Shown in pieces: positions 6,755-14,648 of a stretch of 64,000 bases of DNA. This stretch comes from a virus, in IMG/VR virus record IMGVR_UViG_3300042373_000871, positions 1-64,000 of that record; one strand, 5' to 3'. Below the pieces are notes generated by a model. That model saw nothing but the letters and a program-made list of their open reading frames with translations. It was not told the DNA's origin and did not search any database. Each line of letters begins with the position of its first letter. Within the stretch, counting starts at the first letter, position 1. The position numbers were made by a program, and so were the translations under genes.

Positions 6755-7337
6755 TAATTAAATTTTCCCACTCTTTAGCAGGATTTAAAATTCGTTTATT
6801 TATATATTCAATAAATAGATTATGAACTAAATTAAATTTTTCTTCGTTAGTTCTTTCAATTAATGAAATTGTTGGTATTTTAGTTTGTATTCCATTAGAC
6901 GGATTAACTATTATACAATCTAAAGGTAATTGAGTTAAAGAACAAATTAAAAATTTTTTTGTTTGTTTATTAAAAAAAACAATTTGATAATCACTAACTA
7001 ATTTAATCTCATTTTTATTTTTTTTATCCTTATACGATTTAGATATCAATTTATTAGTTGTACCGTCTAAATTTAACATCTTAGCTAATTTAGTAAAACA
7101 AATTGTATTCGTGAAATTACCCGGCTCTACACATTTTAAATCTTCACCATTTGAAATATATAAATCATTTTCTTCCCTATTGCGTGTTTTTATTTTAGTA
7201 AGTTTTAATCTTTCATTAATTTTTTTACAAATCTCTTCTTCACTATCTTGAGAATTCCTCCTACCATCATCACTAACTATCAAAATATCCCAATCATTAT
7301 ATTGATTTAAAATATTTTCAACTTCTTTATAATTCAT
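6747..7337 (-). CDS. Probable partner of the methyltransferase, candidate restriction endonuclease
   Basis: 196 residues, not recognised by family. It is lysine/asparagine-rich, without membrane segments, and overlaps the methyltransferase start by 8 bases, the arrangement expected of a type II restriction gene followed by its methylase. Possible nuclease residues are in the KIKTRNREENDLYI segment (about 47-60) and EEEICKKINERL before it, but a clear PD-(D/E)XK signature is not visible. An internal block CVEPGNFTNTICFTKLAKML looks structured. Alternatives are a DNA-mimic or a regulatory protein. The assignment is by position only. Confidence 0.55.
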   Translation of the reverse strand: MNYKEVENILNQYNDWDILIVSDDGRRNSQDSEEEICKKINERLKLTKIKTRNREENDLYISNGEDLKCVEPGNFTNTICFTKLAKMLNLDGTTNKLISKSYKDKKNKNEIKLVSDYQIVFFNKQTKKFLICSLTQLPLDCIIVNPSNGIQTKIPTISLIERTNEEKFNLVHNLFIEYINKRILNPAKEWENLING

Positions 7338-7365
7338 ATTATTATTTTTTTAAAAAAATAGACAA

Positions 7366-7404
7366 AAAAATAATACCTATCAACTGTTGATAGGTATTAT
7401 TTTT
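7366..7404. terminator. Strong terminator after gp46, two-way capable
   Basis: Near-perfect inverted repeat: about 19 bp stem (7366-7384 with 7386-7404) including ATACCTATCAAC and its complement, flanked by A-runs on one side and T-runs on the other. It closes the 14563-7403 operon and overlaps the gp46 stop codon by two bases. Confidence 0.85.
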
Positions 7405-9772
7405 ATTGAGAAACATAACTTATATTCTCTTCTTTTCTAATTCTTACTACATTATCCGACCAATTCGTCACTAGTGGATTATGTGTAATTACAAATATCT
7501 TCTCAAAGTATTCTTTAATCTTGGTGAAGAACTCTGATACCATCTCCAAATTATCGTTTGATATCTTTCCAAAAACCTCATCAAAGACAACAACATTTGC
7601 TCTTGGTAATGAACATATCTTACTTAATACCGCTCTTAACGCTAGTGATGCAATTGTTCTTTCATATCCTGAACCGGAAGACATTGGTTTCTCAACTTGG
7701 GTATTGTTATCAATCATAAGGAAGTCAACCTCATTCTTGTCATTAATTTTAACCTCTAATCTGAAGTGACAACTATCTTCTAACAATCGTTGAAGTTCAC
7801 TATTAATAAGTGGCATCATTGTTTTCATTATAAGTTTAGTCACCCCATTCTTACCGAATATCTCCAAATAGATTTTGTATATTCTTTCTCTTTCAGCCTC
7901 TTCCGCTATTTTTCTAATTGTTTCCAAATTAGAACTAATTTTATCGGTTAGAGTTTTAATGGTGAACTTATTGTTTGAGATACTAGTTTCAATAGTTTTC
8001 TTCTCACCCTCAAGTTCATCAATTCTGATTCCCGCTTTAATTAATAACCCGTCAGTCTTATTGTTTTCCACAATCTTATCCTGAACTTCAGAATATCTTT
8101 CCAATTTGGTTTTCAATGAATCAATCATCAATTGGAAACGTTCAACACTTAATTCATATTTCTCTTTGATAAGTTTGTTTTTTTCATACTCATCAAACTC
8201 TTTTTTAAGATTAACAAAACCTTCTTCTTTGTTGGTTAATTCACTCATTAACCCCTCTAATTCGTCTTTATGAGTGATAAATCCGGCAAGTTCACCAATT
8301 TTTGCGTTGGTTATAGCCGCGTTCATCAGTTCAATACCACAATGTTCACATTTGATTCCACCATCAACAGAACTCTTAAGTTCTTCGATGCTTTTAATCT
8401 TTGCATTGTTCTCCGCTTGTTTGGTAATCAAGTCCTTAATCTCTTGTTTTACCTCATCGTGTTTGTCCTCGTGGTAAAATTCAGATGGTTCAATAACCTT
8501 AACCCCATCTCTATCGGAAATGGCTTTACCCTTTTGTAAATCCAATCCATTAATCTCCTCTTGAACTTTGTCCGGAGACACTAGTGTTAGTTCCTTATCA
8601 ATGTTGTGTTTGGATTTTAATAATCCATCACGATACTCCTGACCCTTAACAATTCTACCTTTAACGTCTTCCAATTGAGTATCTAACGTAAGATTAGTTT
8701 CCGTTAGGGTATCAATGGTTTCTTGATTAGTTTGGTTGTCAGTTTTAAGTTGTTCCGAGTTATAGATGTTCGATAACATCCCTTTTGAGAAGTCACTATA
8801 AATTTCTTTGGCGGCTTCTTCCTTACGTTTAAGAAAATCTAACCCCATAAACCTTGAAAGAACTTGACCCCTCGCCGTAGGTTTGGCATCAATTAGTTCC
8901 TCCAAGTTGGTGGCAGTTGTTAGAATGGTCATTAAGAAGTCCTCTTTGGTTCCGATAGACGTTTTGATAAACGCCTCGGTCTCTCTTCGTTGTTCTCCGG
9001 TGAAGTTTTGTAAACTACCATCAGACAATCTTTTATAAAAGTCCAACTCGGTTTTAACGTTCCATTCATTTTTCTTTGATAACTTTCTCTCAATATTTCT
9101 CAATATGATGTACTCCTCACCATCGATTGTTATCTCACCTTTTACGGCAACTTTGTTTCTTTCTGTAAACCTGTTAAATATTTCCTCCGCTTTGGATGTC
9201 TTGGTTGTCTCATTAAAGAATAAGAACATCAATAAATCCACAGTCAAAACTGTCTTACCCCCAAAGTTAGGCGGGTTTGATTCCACAACCGTAATCCCAT
9301 CACACTTCTCAAAATCTATCTTCTGATTCTCACCATAGGATAAAAAGTTTGAGAACTCAATGTTCTTAATATACCATCTCTTAAATGGAGCCGCATCAGT
9401 TTGAGTTTGTAACAATTTATTATCCACAATACTATTAAGTTGGTAGATATCATCGTAGTGTTCCATATTCCCTTTTGACTCCAAGAATGAACGAACTAAT
9501 TCTAATTGATAGTTCTCATCCAAGATGTTAAAGGATATGTCTACGGTATGTGTGGTGTCGTCAGCAACCTTTGTCTTTGTAATAACATTAACATTGGTTG
9601 TGTTGTACTTCTTTTGAAAGTAATGACGAACACTTTTTATTTTTTCTTGTGTAAAGTTTTCAGCATAGTCCTCCCATACAATCTGTAGGTAAGGATTATC
9701 AAAACTTGTGATATCTAAATCTTTTATCATTATTGTGTAATTAAATTCTATGGGGGGATTGAATAAATCCAT
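7403..9772 (-). CDS. 46: gp46-like recombination endonuclease subunit (SbcC/Rad50 family)
   Basis: 789-residue ABC-type ATPase that partners the gp47-like nuclease for end processing in recombination-dependent replication. The P-loop region is at about 165-175 (NPPNFGGKTVL). A long coiled coil is broken by a zinc-hook CEHC at 475-478. The ABC signature is SSGSGYERT at 698-706, Walker B VVVFDE at 727-732, and the switch histidine THN at 763. The P-loop departs from the usual GxNGxGKS. The N-terminal 130 residues before the ATPase core (which begins at RWYIKNIEF) have no counterpart in T4 gp46 as I know it, making this protein about 230 residues longer. The gene is preceded by three 11-bp-spaced repeats and followed by a strong terminator. 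Confidence 0.93.
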   Translation of the reverse strand: MDLFNPPIEFNYTIMIKDLDITSFDNPYLQIVWEDYAENFTQEKIKSVRHYFQKKYNTTNVNVITKTKVADDTTHTVDISFNILDENYQLELVRSFLESKGNMEHYDDIYQLNSIVDNKLLQTQTDAAPFKRWYIKNIEFSNFLSYGENQKIDFEKCDGITVVESNPPNFGGKTVLTVDLLMFLFFNETTKTSKAEEIFNRFTERNKVAVKGEITIDGEEYIILRNIERKLSKKNEWNVKTELDFYKRLSDGSLQNFTGEQRRETEAFIKTSIGTKEDFLMTILTTATNLEELIDAKPTARGQVLSRFMGLDFLKRKEEAAKEIYSDFSKGMLSNIYNSEQLKTDNQTNQETIDTLTETNLTLDTQLEDVKGRIVKGQEYRDGLLKSKHNIDKELTLVSPDKVQEEINGLDLQKGKAISDRDGVKVIEPSEFYHEDKHDEVKQEIKDLITKQAENNAKIKSIEELKSSVDGGIKCEHCGIELMNAAITNAKIGELAGFITHKDELEGLMSELTNKEEGFVNLKKEFDEYEKNKLIKEKYELSVERFQLMIDSLKTKLERYSEVQDKIVENNKTDGLLIKAGIRIDELEGEKKTIETSISNNKFTIKTLTDKISSNLETIRKIAEEAERERIYKIYLEIFGKNGVTKLIMKTMMPLINSELQRLLEDSCHFRLEVKINDKNEVDFLMIDNNTQVEKPMSSGSGYERTIASLALRAVLSKICSLPRANVVVFDEVFGKISNDNLEMVSEFFTKIKEYFEKIFVITHNPLVTNWSDNVVRIRKEENISYVSQ

Positions 9773-9778
9773 TGGTTG

Positions 9779-9809
9779 AATGTCTAAAAAATGTCTAACG
9801 AATGTCTAA
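9779..9809. repeat. Three AATGTCTAA repeats with exact 11-bp period before gp46
   Basis: AATGTCTAA occurs at 9779-9787, 9790-9798 and 9801-9809, each 11 bp after the last. On the coding strand they read TTAGACATT. The last copy ends 6 bases from the gp46 start codon and the first overlaps the stop of the upstream gene. Spacing of one helical turn suggests an operator or an RNA-binding site. Confidence 0.8.
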
Positions 9810-10078
9810 ACAGTTTCAGGTGTTACAACTTCAGCATCTGTTACGTTAATGTCAGTTGTTTCACCAACAATTACATCACCACTAACAACTTCAGTATTTA
9901 AATCCACCATTTCACCATTTTCATTTTGGTATTGAGCTTTCATTTCTTCCATTTGTTTTTCAAACATTTCTTGATACTCGGCTTGAGCTCTTTTTCTTAA
10001 TCCTCTAAGCGCATTGTTTCTTGTTGCAACTCTTAATTTGTGTGCCTTTGCACCACCACGTAATTTTGACTTTGGCAT
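9806..10078 (-). CDS. Small basic/acidic conserved phage protein
   Basis: 90 residues. The N-terminus is strongly basic (MPKSKLRGGAKAHKLRVATR and following), then comes a helix rich in Gln/Glu/Met and an acidic Thr/Val-rich tail. Short proteins starting MPKSK(L/K)R with a basic head recur in T4-like phages; I know no experimentally assigned function. The basic head suggests nucleic acid binding. It lies 12 bases after the gene at 10091 and its stop codon overlaps the 11-bp repeat array in front of gp46. Confidence 0.7.
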   Translation of the reverse strand: MPKSKLRGGAKAHKLRVATRNNALRGLRKRAQAEYQEMFEKQMEEMKAQYQNENGEMVDLNTEVVSGDVIVGETTDINVTDAEVVTPETV

Positions 10079-10090
10079 AATTGTATTTAT

Positions 10091-10618
10091 TTAATTGTTA
10101 TTTATTTCGTTATTCATTTGTTCTCGTATTTCTTCTAACGTTATTCCCGGTTCATTATCAATTCGTTCCTTAACCTCACTAGTCAGTCTATCAATAATGT
10201 CTTGACCTAAATTTTTATCTCTATCTGATGTTGGCATACCATTAACATTTGTTTCATCTTCATCGTCCTCATTTTTATAATAATCTAACCAATCCGGTCT
10301 TTCTTGAACTTTAACACTCTCAACCTTCTCAATCATTTTTTGAACTTCAGTTTTAGAACCTATTAACATTTTAGACATCTGAACTTTTTTTTCAATATTT
10401 CTAAATCTATTGTAAAAATTTTGAGTTTTTGCTTCGTGAAAGTTAATATCTGTATTGTTTTCTTCTAAATAATTAATAATACTTATAATTTCATCACTAT
10501 CATCAGTAATACCCATATCATTTATTAACTGAAAAAAGTCATCACACTTGATAATCTTTCTTGTTTCTGTTTTATCTTGTAAAAACTTAATTACAAAATC
10601 ACCTAATTTAGTTTCCAT
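10091..10618 (-). CDS. Hypothetical acidic helical protein
   Basis: 175 residues, mostly helical and acidic, with no membrane segment. The visible pieces are an N-terminal domain (DDFFQLINDMGITDDSDEI near 26-45), a middle coiled coil with KVQMSKMLIGSKTEVQKMIE and a very acidic NEDDEDE linker near 118. It sits between a membrane protein and the small basic protein in the primase-to-gp46 operon. I do not recognise it. Confidence 0.65.
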   Translation of the reverse strand: METKLGDFVIKFLQDKTETRKIIKCDDFFQLINDMGITDDSDEIISIINYLEENNTDINFHEAKTQNFYNRFRNIEKKVQMSKMLIGSKTEVQKMIEKVESVKVQERPDWLDYYKNEDDEDETNVNGMPTSDRDKNLGQDIIDRLTSEVKERIDNEPGITLEEIREQMNNEINNN

Positions 10619-10621
10619 AAC

Positions 10622-10981
10622 TTAATTTTTTGTTGGTCTATTTTCTTCAAACCATTCTACCATCGAGTTGAATGACCATACAAACCCTGACGCTATCAAC
10701 CCATCAAAGAACCATCCAATCCAAGTCGGTGTTCCAATCAAAGATGTTGATGGGGAATAATAAGCAATTCCAAAGAAAAAACCAACCCAAGTTGATGTAC
10801 ACATCATACAAGATAGTAAATCCCCAATGAATTTAGCCAACCCATTGAAAGGTAATACTGATTCACCCCACGCTTTTATAAAATTTCTTAATCCCTGAAA
10901 TATTGACCCATAGACCAATATGTTTGACATTCCGTATGCCGCTAGTAACCAAATTAATAATACCATATTACATTGTTTCAT
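10622..10981 (-). CDS. Small membrane protein with CxxCTSTWVG motif (DUF1360-like)
   Basis: 119 residues with three probable membrane segments: 5-27, a central one with CMMCTSTWVGFFFGIAYY near 58-75, and GWFFDGLIASGFVWSF near 88-103. The CxxCTSxWVG motif is the signature of DUF1360-type small membrane proteins found in phages and bacteria; their role is not known. Two cysteines at the membrane face could bind metal. It overlaps the upstream gene by 14 bases, so the two are translated from the same message. Confidence 0.7.
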   Translation of the reverse strand: MKQCNMVLLIWLLAAYGMSNILVYGSIFQGLRNFIKAWGESVLPFNGLAKFIGDLLSCMMCTSTWVGFFFGIAYYSPSTSLIGTPTWIGWFFDGLIASGFVWSFNSMVEWFEENRPTKN

Positions 10982-11591
10982 TTAAGTTAGAACCTTTCAA
11001 ATATACAGCTTTTTGATTAACCGCAATAGATTCTAATTGTTTATTTTTATTTTCAAGTTCTTCAATCTTTGTGTTTTTCAAAGATAGTTCTTTTTTAAGT
11101 GTCTGTAAAGTTTCTTGAAGAAGTAATACTTTATCGTTTGGTTTTTCAATCTCAACAATCTTTTCTACTTCAACTATCTTCTCAACCTCAACTATTTTCT
11201 CCACAATTATTGGTTCAGGTTTGCCCCCAATTTCATCTATAATTGGGACAGGAACTTCCACTCTTACTTCTTTAATAACTTCTCTATCAACATATTTGAT
11301 AACCTCAACTTCTTTAATAGTTTCAACGGGAACTTCCTTGACTATTTCTTTAATAACTTCTTTAACCACCTCAACTTCTTTAATAACTTCAACCGGTACT
11401 TCCACCCGTATTTCTTTTATTACTTCAATCTCCATTACTTTTTCTGAATCACCACCTAGTAACCCATATTTGTTAATGTTATACCCTTCGGTAAAACATT
11501 TTGATATGAAATTATCTACATCCTCAATATTGTTTAACTTACAATATTCTTGAACTGACTTTAATTGACTAGTTGTTAGTTTGACTTCCAC
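10968..11591 (-). CDS. Protein with Val/Glu/Lys repeats and C-terminal coiled coil
   Basis: 207 residues. The first about 45 residues form a small helical domain (TSQLKSVQEYCKLNNIEDVD). Residues about 50-150 are a low-complexity run of units such as VEVPVEVIKEVEVVKEVIKE with interspersed Pro, then KIVEVEKIVEVEKIVEIEK. The C-terminus (about 155-195) is a coiled coil (LQTLKKELSLKNTKIEELEN). The same repeat occurs at the end of the membrane protein at 2416-3204. The gene overlaps gp47 by 23 bases and the small membrane protein by 14. No function known; the repeat may be an extended spacer. Confidence 0.75.
   Translation of the reverse strand: MEVKLTTSQLKSVQEYCKLNNIEDVDNFISKCFTEGYNINKYGLLGGDSEKVMEIEVIKEIRVEVPVEVIKEVEVVKEVIKEIVKEVPVETIKEVEVIKYVDREVIKEVRVEVPVPIIDEIGGKPEPIIVEKIVEVEKIVEVEKIVEIEKPNDKVLLLQETLQTLKKELSLKNTKIEELENKNKQLESIAVNQKAVYLKGSNLNETM
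11140..11436 (-). repeat. Second Val/Glu/Lys-Pro coding repeat
   Basis: Degenerate in-frame repeat of VEVPVEVIKEV-like and VEKIVE units inside the gene at 10968-11591. It resembles the repeat at 2515-2710 in composition and unit type, although the host proteins otherwise differ. Confidence 0.85.
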
Positions 11592-12366
11592 TGTTAACCA
11601 GTTTTTCAGTTCCGTTTATTATATCATCAAATGATTTCATTTTAAATGATAAGAAAGGTTTTGGATTATCCAAATCAACAAATGAATAATCATCTGATTC
11701 AAGATTGTAGATTCCGAATCCGTGTTTGGTTATTGTTTCACCATAGTTCTGTTGGATTGTTGAACCGACCATATATGCTTTCTTCCCACCAGGTATGTTA
11801 AAGATTTGTCTTTTGTGAATATCACCACATAATACCAAATCACATCCGTTAAACTTATCCGTTTCAAATCCGGTTTCAAACTTATATCCAATATCGGTTG
11901 TTAATCCCTGAACCGGTCCGTGGAATAAACCTATCTTTAATCTACCCGTTTTTTCAATCTCAGGTGGAATGTTATGGTCAAGTAATGAATACACCACCCA
12001 ATCAACATTATCGTCCTCGTATTCACCTCTGTTCTTCAAATAAACGATGTTGTCGTTTTTCAATGAATCAATCACTGGTGTAAGAGCGTCCAACCTTGAA
12101 GAGTTACTCTCTAAGAAGTCGTGGTTTCCAATTATAACTATGGTTTTAGCAATTTGAGAACACTCCGTAAGAATCCAAGCAACAAACTCAATAAGTTCAG
12201 GAGTCATTTGATTTTTAGAGTGAACTAAATCTCCGGTGAAAACAATTCTGTCCGGAGCAATCTCTTTGAATTGCACCAACATATCATTCAAGATTCCTCG
12301 ATATAAATCGTGGTCTTTAAATAATCTTATATGTAAGTCACTAAAGTGAACTAATTTCTTTATCAT
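11569..12366 (-). CDS. 47: gp47-like recombination nuclease (SbcD/Mre11 family)
   Basis: 265-residue metallophosphoesterase that forms the nuclease half of the gp46/gp47 complex. Metal-binding motifs appear in order: HFSDLHIR at 7-14, FTGDLVHS at about 42-49, IIGNHDFLE at about 78-86, GLFHGP in the middle and CGDIHKRQ after it. It is shorter than T4 gp47 (339 residues, from memory), with little beyond the phosphoesterase core, so the capping domain appears reduced. It is transcribed with primase, the PD-(D/E)XK nuclease and gp46, separated from gp46 by four small genes. Confidence 0.92.
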   Translation of the reverse strand: MIKKLVHFSDLHIRLFKDHDLYRGILNDMLVQFKEIAPDRIVFTGDLVHSKNQMTPELIEFVAWILTECSQIAKTIVIIGNHDFLESNSSRLDALTPVIDSLKNDNIVYLKNRGEYEDDNVDWVVYSLLDHNIPPEIEKTGRLKIGLFHGPVQGLTTDIGYKFETGFETDKFNGCDLVLCGDIHKRQIFNIPGGKKAYMVGSTIQQNYGETITKHGFGIYNLESDDYSFVDLDNPKPFLSFKMKSFDDIINGTEKLVNSGSQTNN

Positions 12367-12367
12367 C

Positions 12368-12556
12368 TTATTTTTTTATTTTCCAATTTAATAGTACCCA
12401 AATCAAAAACATTACAGGAATTGCTACCCACCACACCCATTCTTTACTTGGTGATATTATATCATTCATCTTCAGCATAAAGTAAGTCATTGTTGGTATC
12501 CACCACAATGATGCGGTACAGATACCACAAACTTCAGGTCGTTTAATTAATCTCAT
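12368..12556 (-). CDS. Small two-helix membrane protein
   Basis: 62 residues with two membrane segments (about 12-30 and 41-57, VWWVAIPVMFLIWVLLNW) and a CGIC motif near residue 10. The start overlaps the stop of the upstream zinc-ribbon gene (TAATG). It ends one base before the gp47 start. No family recognised. Confidence 0.6.
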   Translation of the reverse strand: MRLIKRPEVCGICTASLWWIPTMTYFMLKMNDIISPSKEWVWWVAIPVMFLIWVLLNWKIKK

Positions 12557-12771
12557 TACTTATCAAATAATTTAAAATCTTCATTTACATGACCACAATC
12601 GTCACATCTATAAGTTGGGAAAGGAACTATGGTGTCTTCCTGACTTCCTGTTAACAATTTGTTAACTTTTTTTATCATTGTTACTTCCTTGAAGTAGATT
12701 CCGTCACACTCCTCACACACTAATGTCGGTTGTTGTTTTAAATCAATTTTTGGTTTTAATAAATCGTCCAT
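12556..12771 (-). CDS. Zinc-ribbon protein
   Basis: 71 residues with two cysteine pairs, CEEC at 19-22 and CDDC at 55-58, followed by GHVN. The spacing and the end motif (TYRCDDCGHVNEDFKLF) match a small zinc-ribbon protein that I recall as widespread in T4-like phages, of unknown role. Basic residues and a zinc ribbon suggest nucleic-acid or polymerase binding. It lies between the PD-(D/E)XK nuclease and gp47. Confidence 0.75.
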   Translation of the reverse strand: MDDLLKPKIDLKQQPTLVCEECDGIYFKEVTMIKKVNKLLTGSQEDTIVPFPTYRCDDCGHVNEDFKLFDK

Positions 12772-12799
12772 ATGTTTTTATTTTAAATTTAGTTAATTT

Positions 12800-13663
12800 T
12801 TATTTTTTAGTCAAATACTTTGACATATCCATTTCCAATATAGTTTCTTGAACTCCTTTTGGAACACGGAATTCTTCATACTCACCAATTTCCTTAACAA
12901 GAACAATAATACACCCATACAATTTAATGTTCTCGTATTTTGTTCCTTGTAACATCTTAATAAGAAGTTTCCCATAAAATGGTAATTGGGTAAAGTAGTG
13001 ACCCAATGCGTTATTTGGTAATTTATCAAATGGGTAATACATTTTTTTGGTGAAATGACTCTCCTCAAAGTTCTTTGGTTTGTTTGACTTCCAATCGGTT
13101 ATCACTAGCCCAAACTCTGTTTGTTCCTTATTCATTATGAGCCACACCTTATCGGGTTGTCCGGTATATTTTAATTCAGGGTCTCCCAATACAATCTCCG
13201 TATCCAATAACACCGCACCTCTCTCAACCATAAGATTTAGGTATGCCGCCCCGGCTGATATCATACTATCACCTTTTAATATTTGGGTGAAGTCACATTC
13301 AAATATTGGTTGTCTTACTTCTTTGTAATCACCAAACATCTCTATGGTTTTCTTTTCTAACATATAGTGAACCCTACTTCCCATATTGGTTGAATAGTCA
13401 CCAGCAGCTTTCCATTCATCTAATAATTGTTGTTGAACTTCAGGGTCACCTTTGGCTTTCTTAAAAGATATCCCTTCTGTGTCAAACTCCTCGTAGAAAT
13501 ATTTCATTACCTTACTAACAGATGGATAATCACTTCTGATAACTCCGGTCTCATCCTTCATATAATAAGTGTGGGTGTCCTCAACGAATGTTAATTCAAG
13601 TTCCTCTCTTCGTTTATCTAATAACCCTCTTATTTCTTTCGCAACCTCATTTAAATCTATCAT
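12800..13663 (-). CDS. PD-(D/E)XK nuclease (RecB/Cas4-like fold)
   Basis: 287 residues. The catalytic signature is visible: GSRVH at 95-99 supplies the motif-I helix, E156 follows, GQPD at 168-171 carries the metal-binding Asp, and ITDWKSNK at 188-195 carries the D-x-K pair. This is the RecB-type exonuclease pattern seen in phage and Cas4-like proteins. No iron-sulphur cysteine cluster is visible, so it is not a canonical Cas4. It follows primase directly (one base between) and precedes the zinc ribbon and gp47, so a role in DNA end processing during replication or recombination is likely. Confidence 0.82.
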   Translation of the reverse strand: MIDLNEVAKEIRGLLDKRREELELTFVEDTHTYYMKDETGVIRSDYPSVSKVMKYFYEEFDTEGISFKKAKGDPEVQQQLLDEWKAAGDYSTNMGSRVHYMLEKKTIEMFGDYKEVRQPIFECDFTQILKGDSMISAGAAYLNLMVERGAVLLDTEIVLGDPELKYTGQPDKVWLIMNKEQTEFGLVITDWKSNKPKNFEESHFTKKMYYPFDKLPNNALGHYFTQLPFYGKLLIKMLQGTKYENIKLYGCIIVLVKEIGEYEEFRVPKGVQETILEMDMSKYLTKK

Positions 13664-14563
13664 CTATTTTATTTTATAATAGTAATCACTGATGTTACCC
13701 CTTAAATCGGCAACATCGGCATCACCTGTTAATTTTATTATTTTAACTTTACCATATAATTTACCACCATTTAGGTTGTGATATAACTTAACTGCGTCTG
13801 ACCACGCATCGGCGTCGAGACATATAATTATATTACCATTCGCTTTCTCATACAACGTGTTAAGTAATAACTCGGACATATGTTTTCCTAACATAGCAAT
13901 ACTATTAGGTAGGAATATAGCATCAAATGCACCTTCACAAAGATGGATGTCCTCATTCCAATTTATTGTGTTCTCAAAAAATATTATCTCATCTTTGGAC
14001 GCTTCGGGGTTTTTATATTTTGCCCTTGAGTTTGCGTCCCAACTTCTTGCAATAAAATAATTTAATACACCTTTATTATCATAAGATGGTATAATAATTC
14101 TCCCCGAGAATGCTCCCGTATCACAGAATCCAATACCATACTTCTCAATAATCTCATCGGTAATCCCACGTTGTTTAAGGTAATTGTAAGCTTGACGACG
14201 AACCGGATAAACCAAACTACTATCTTTAAATAATGTAAAACCTGTCGGTAACTTTAAATAATCTTTACGTTTCTCTTTTGGTTTATGATTTTCAGGTTGA
14301 AGTAAGTTATATATTTTCTTTTGTTTCTTATCACCAAAGTTATCAATAAGTTTACCAAGAGGACCTTTTGTGTTATTCTCGTCACCACAACTCCAACACT
14401 TATATACGTGTTCAAAGTAATTTACCTCAAGGTTTCCTTTATGTTGGTCTTCATCGCATATCGGACAATCAAAAGATATTTGACCTTTTGATTCATAGTG
14501 GAGTTTTTCATCTCCAAGAATATCGTGTAGTATTTCTAATAAAATTTCCGCATCATCTGACAT
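13664..14563 (-). CDS. 61: DnaG-type DNA primase (gp61-like)
   Basis: 299 residues starting at the ATG at 14563. A longer frame open up to 14746 would add 61 hydrophobic residues and run over the divergent gene, so I reject it. A zinc-binding motif is at the N-terminus (C33, C36, C56, C59: CPIC and CWSC). The TOPRIM catalytic core is visible as HLCEGAFDA (E210) and ICLDADAW (D250, D252). It makes RNA primers for the lagging strand with the gp41-like helicase, which is encoded at 53257. It is the first gene of the operon that ends at gp46, and a promoter lies immediately upstream. Confidence 0.9.
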   Translation of the reverse strand: MSDDAEILLEILHDILGDEKLHYESKGQISFDCPICDEDQHKGNLEVNYFEHVYKCWSCGDENNTKGPLGKLIDNFGDKKQKKIYNLLQPENHKPKEKRKDYLKLPTGFTLFKDSSLVYPVRRQAYNYLKQRGITDEIIEKYGIGFCDTGAFSGRIIIPSYDNKGVLNYFIARSWDANSRAKYKNPEASKDEIIFFENTINWNEDIHLCEGAFDAIFLPNSIAMLGKHMSELLLNTLYEKANGNIIICLDADAWSDAVKLYHNLNGGKLYGKVKIIKLTGDADVADLRGNISDYYYKIK

Positions 14564-14567
14564 ACAG

Positions 14568-14598
14568 CAAAGATAAGAAAAAATAATATAACTGTCAA
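14568..14598 (-). promoter_or_regulatory. Promoter for the primase-gp46 operon, possibly leaderless
   Basis: On the minus strand TTGACA (14598-14593), a 17-base spacer, then TATCTTTG (14575-14568), which fits both sigma-70 and flavobacterial TAnnTTTG patterns. The box ends 4 bases before the primase ATG, so transcription would begin at or very close to the start codon. Confidence 0.6.
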
Positions 14599-14648
14599 TC
14601 TTCACAAGTTTTTCATTCCCATTATATTTATTGAGATAACCTAAAGAA

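Noticed and set aside
12800-13663. Cas4 nuclease of a CRISPR system
   Set aside because: The PD-(D/E)XK core is present but the iron-sulphur cysteines are not, and no other cas gene or array is present.
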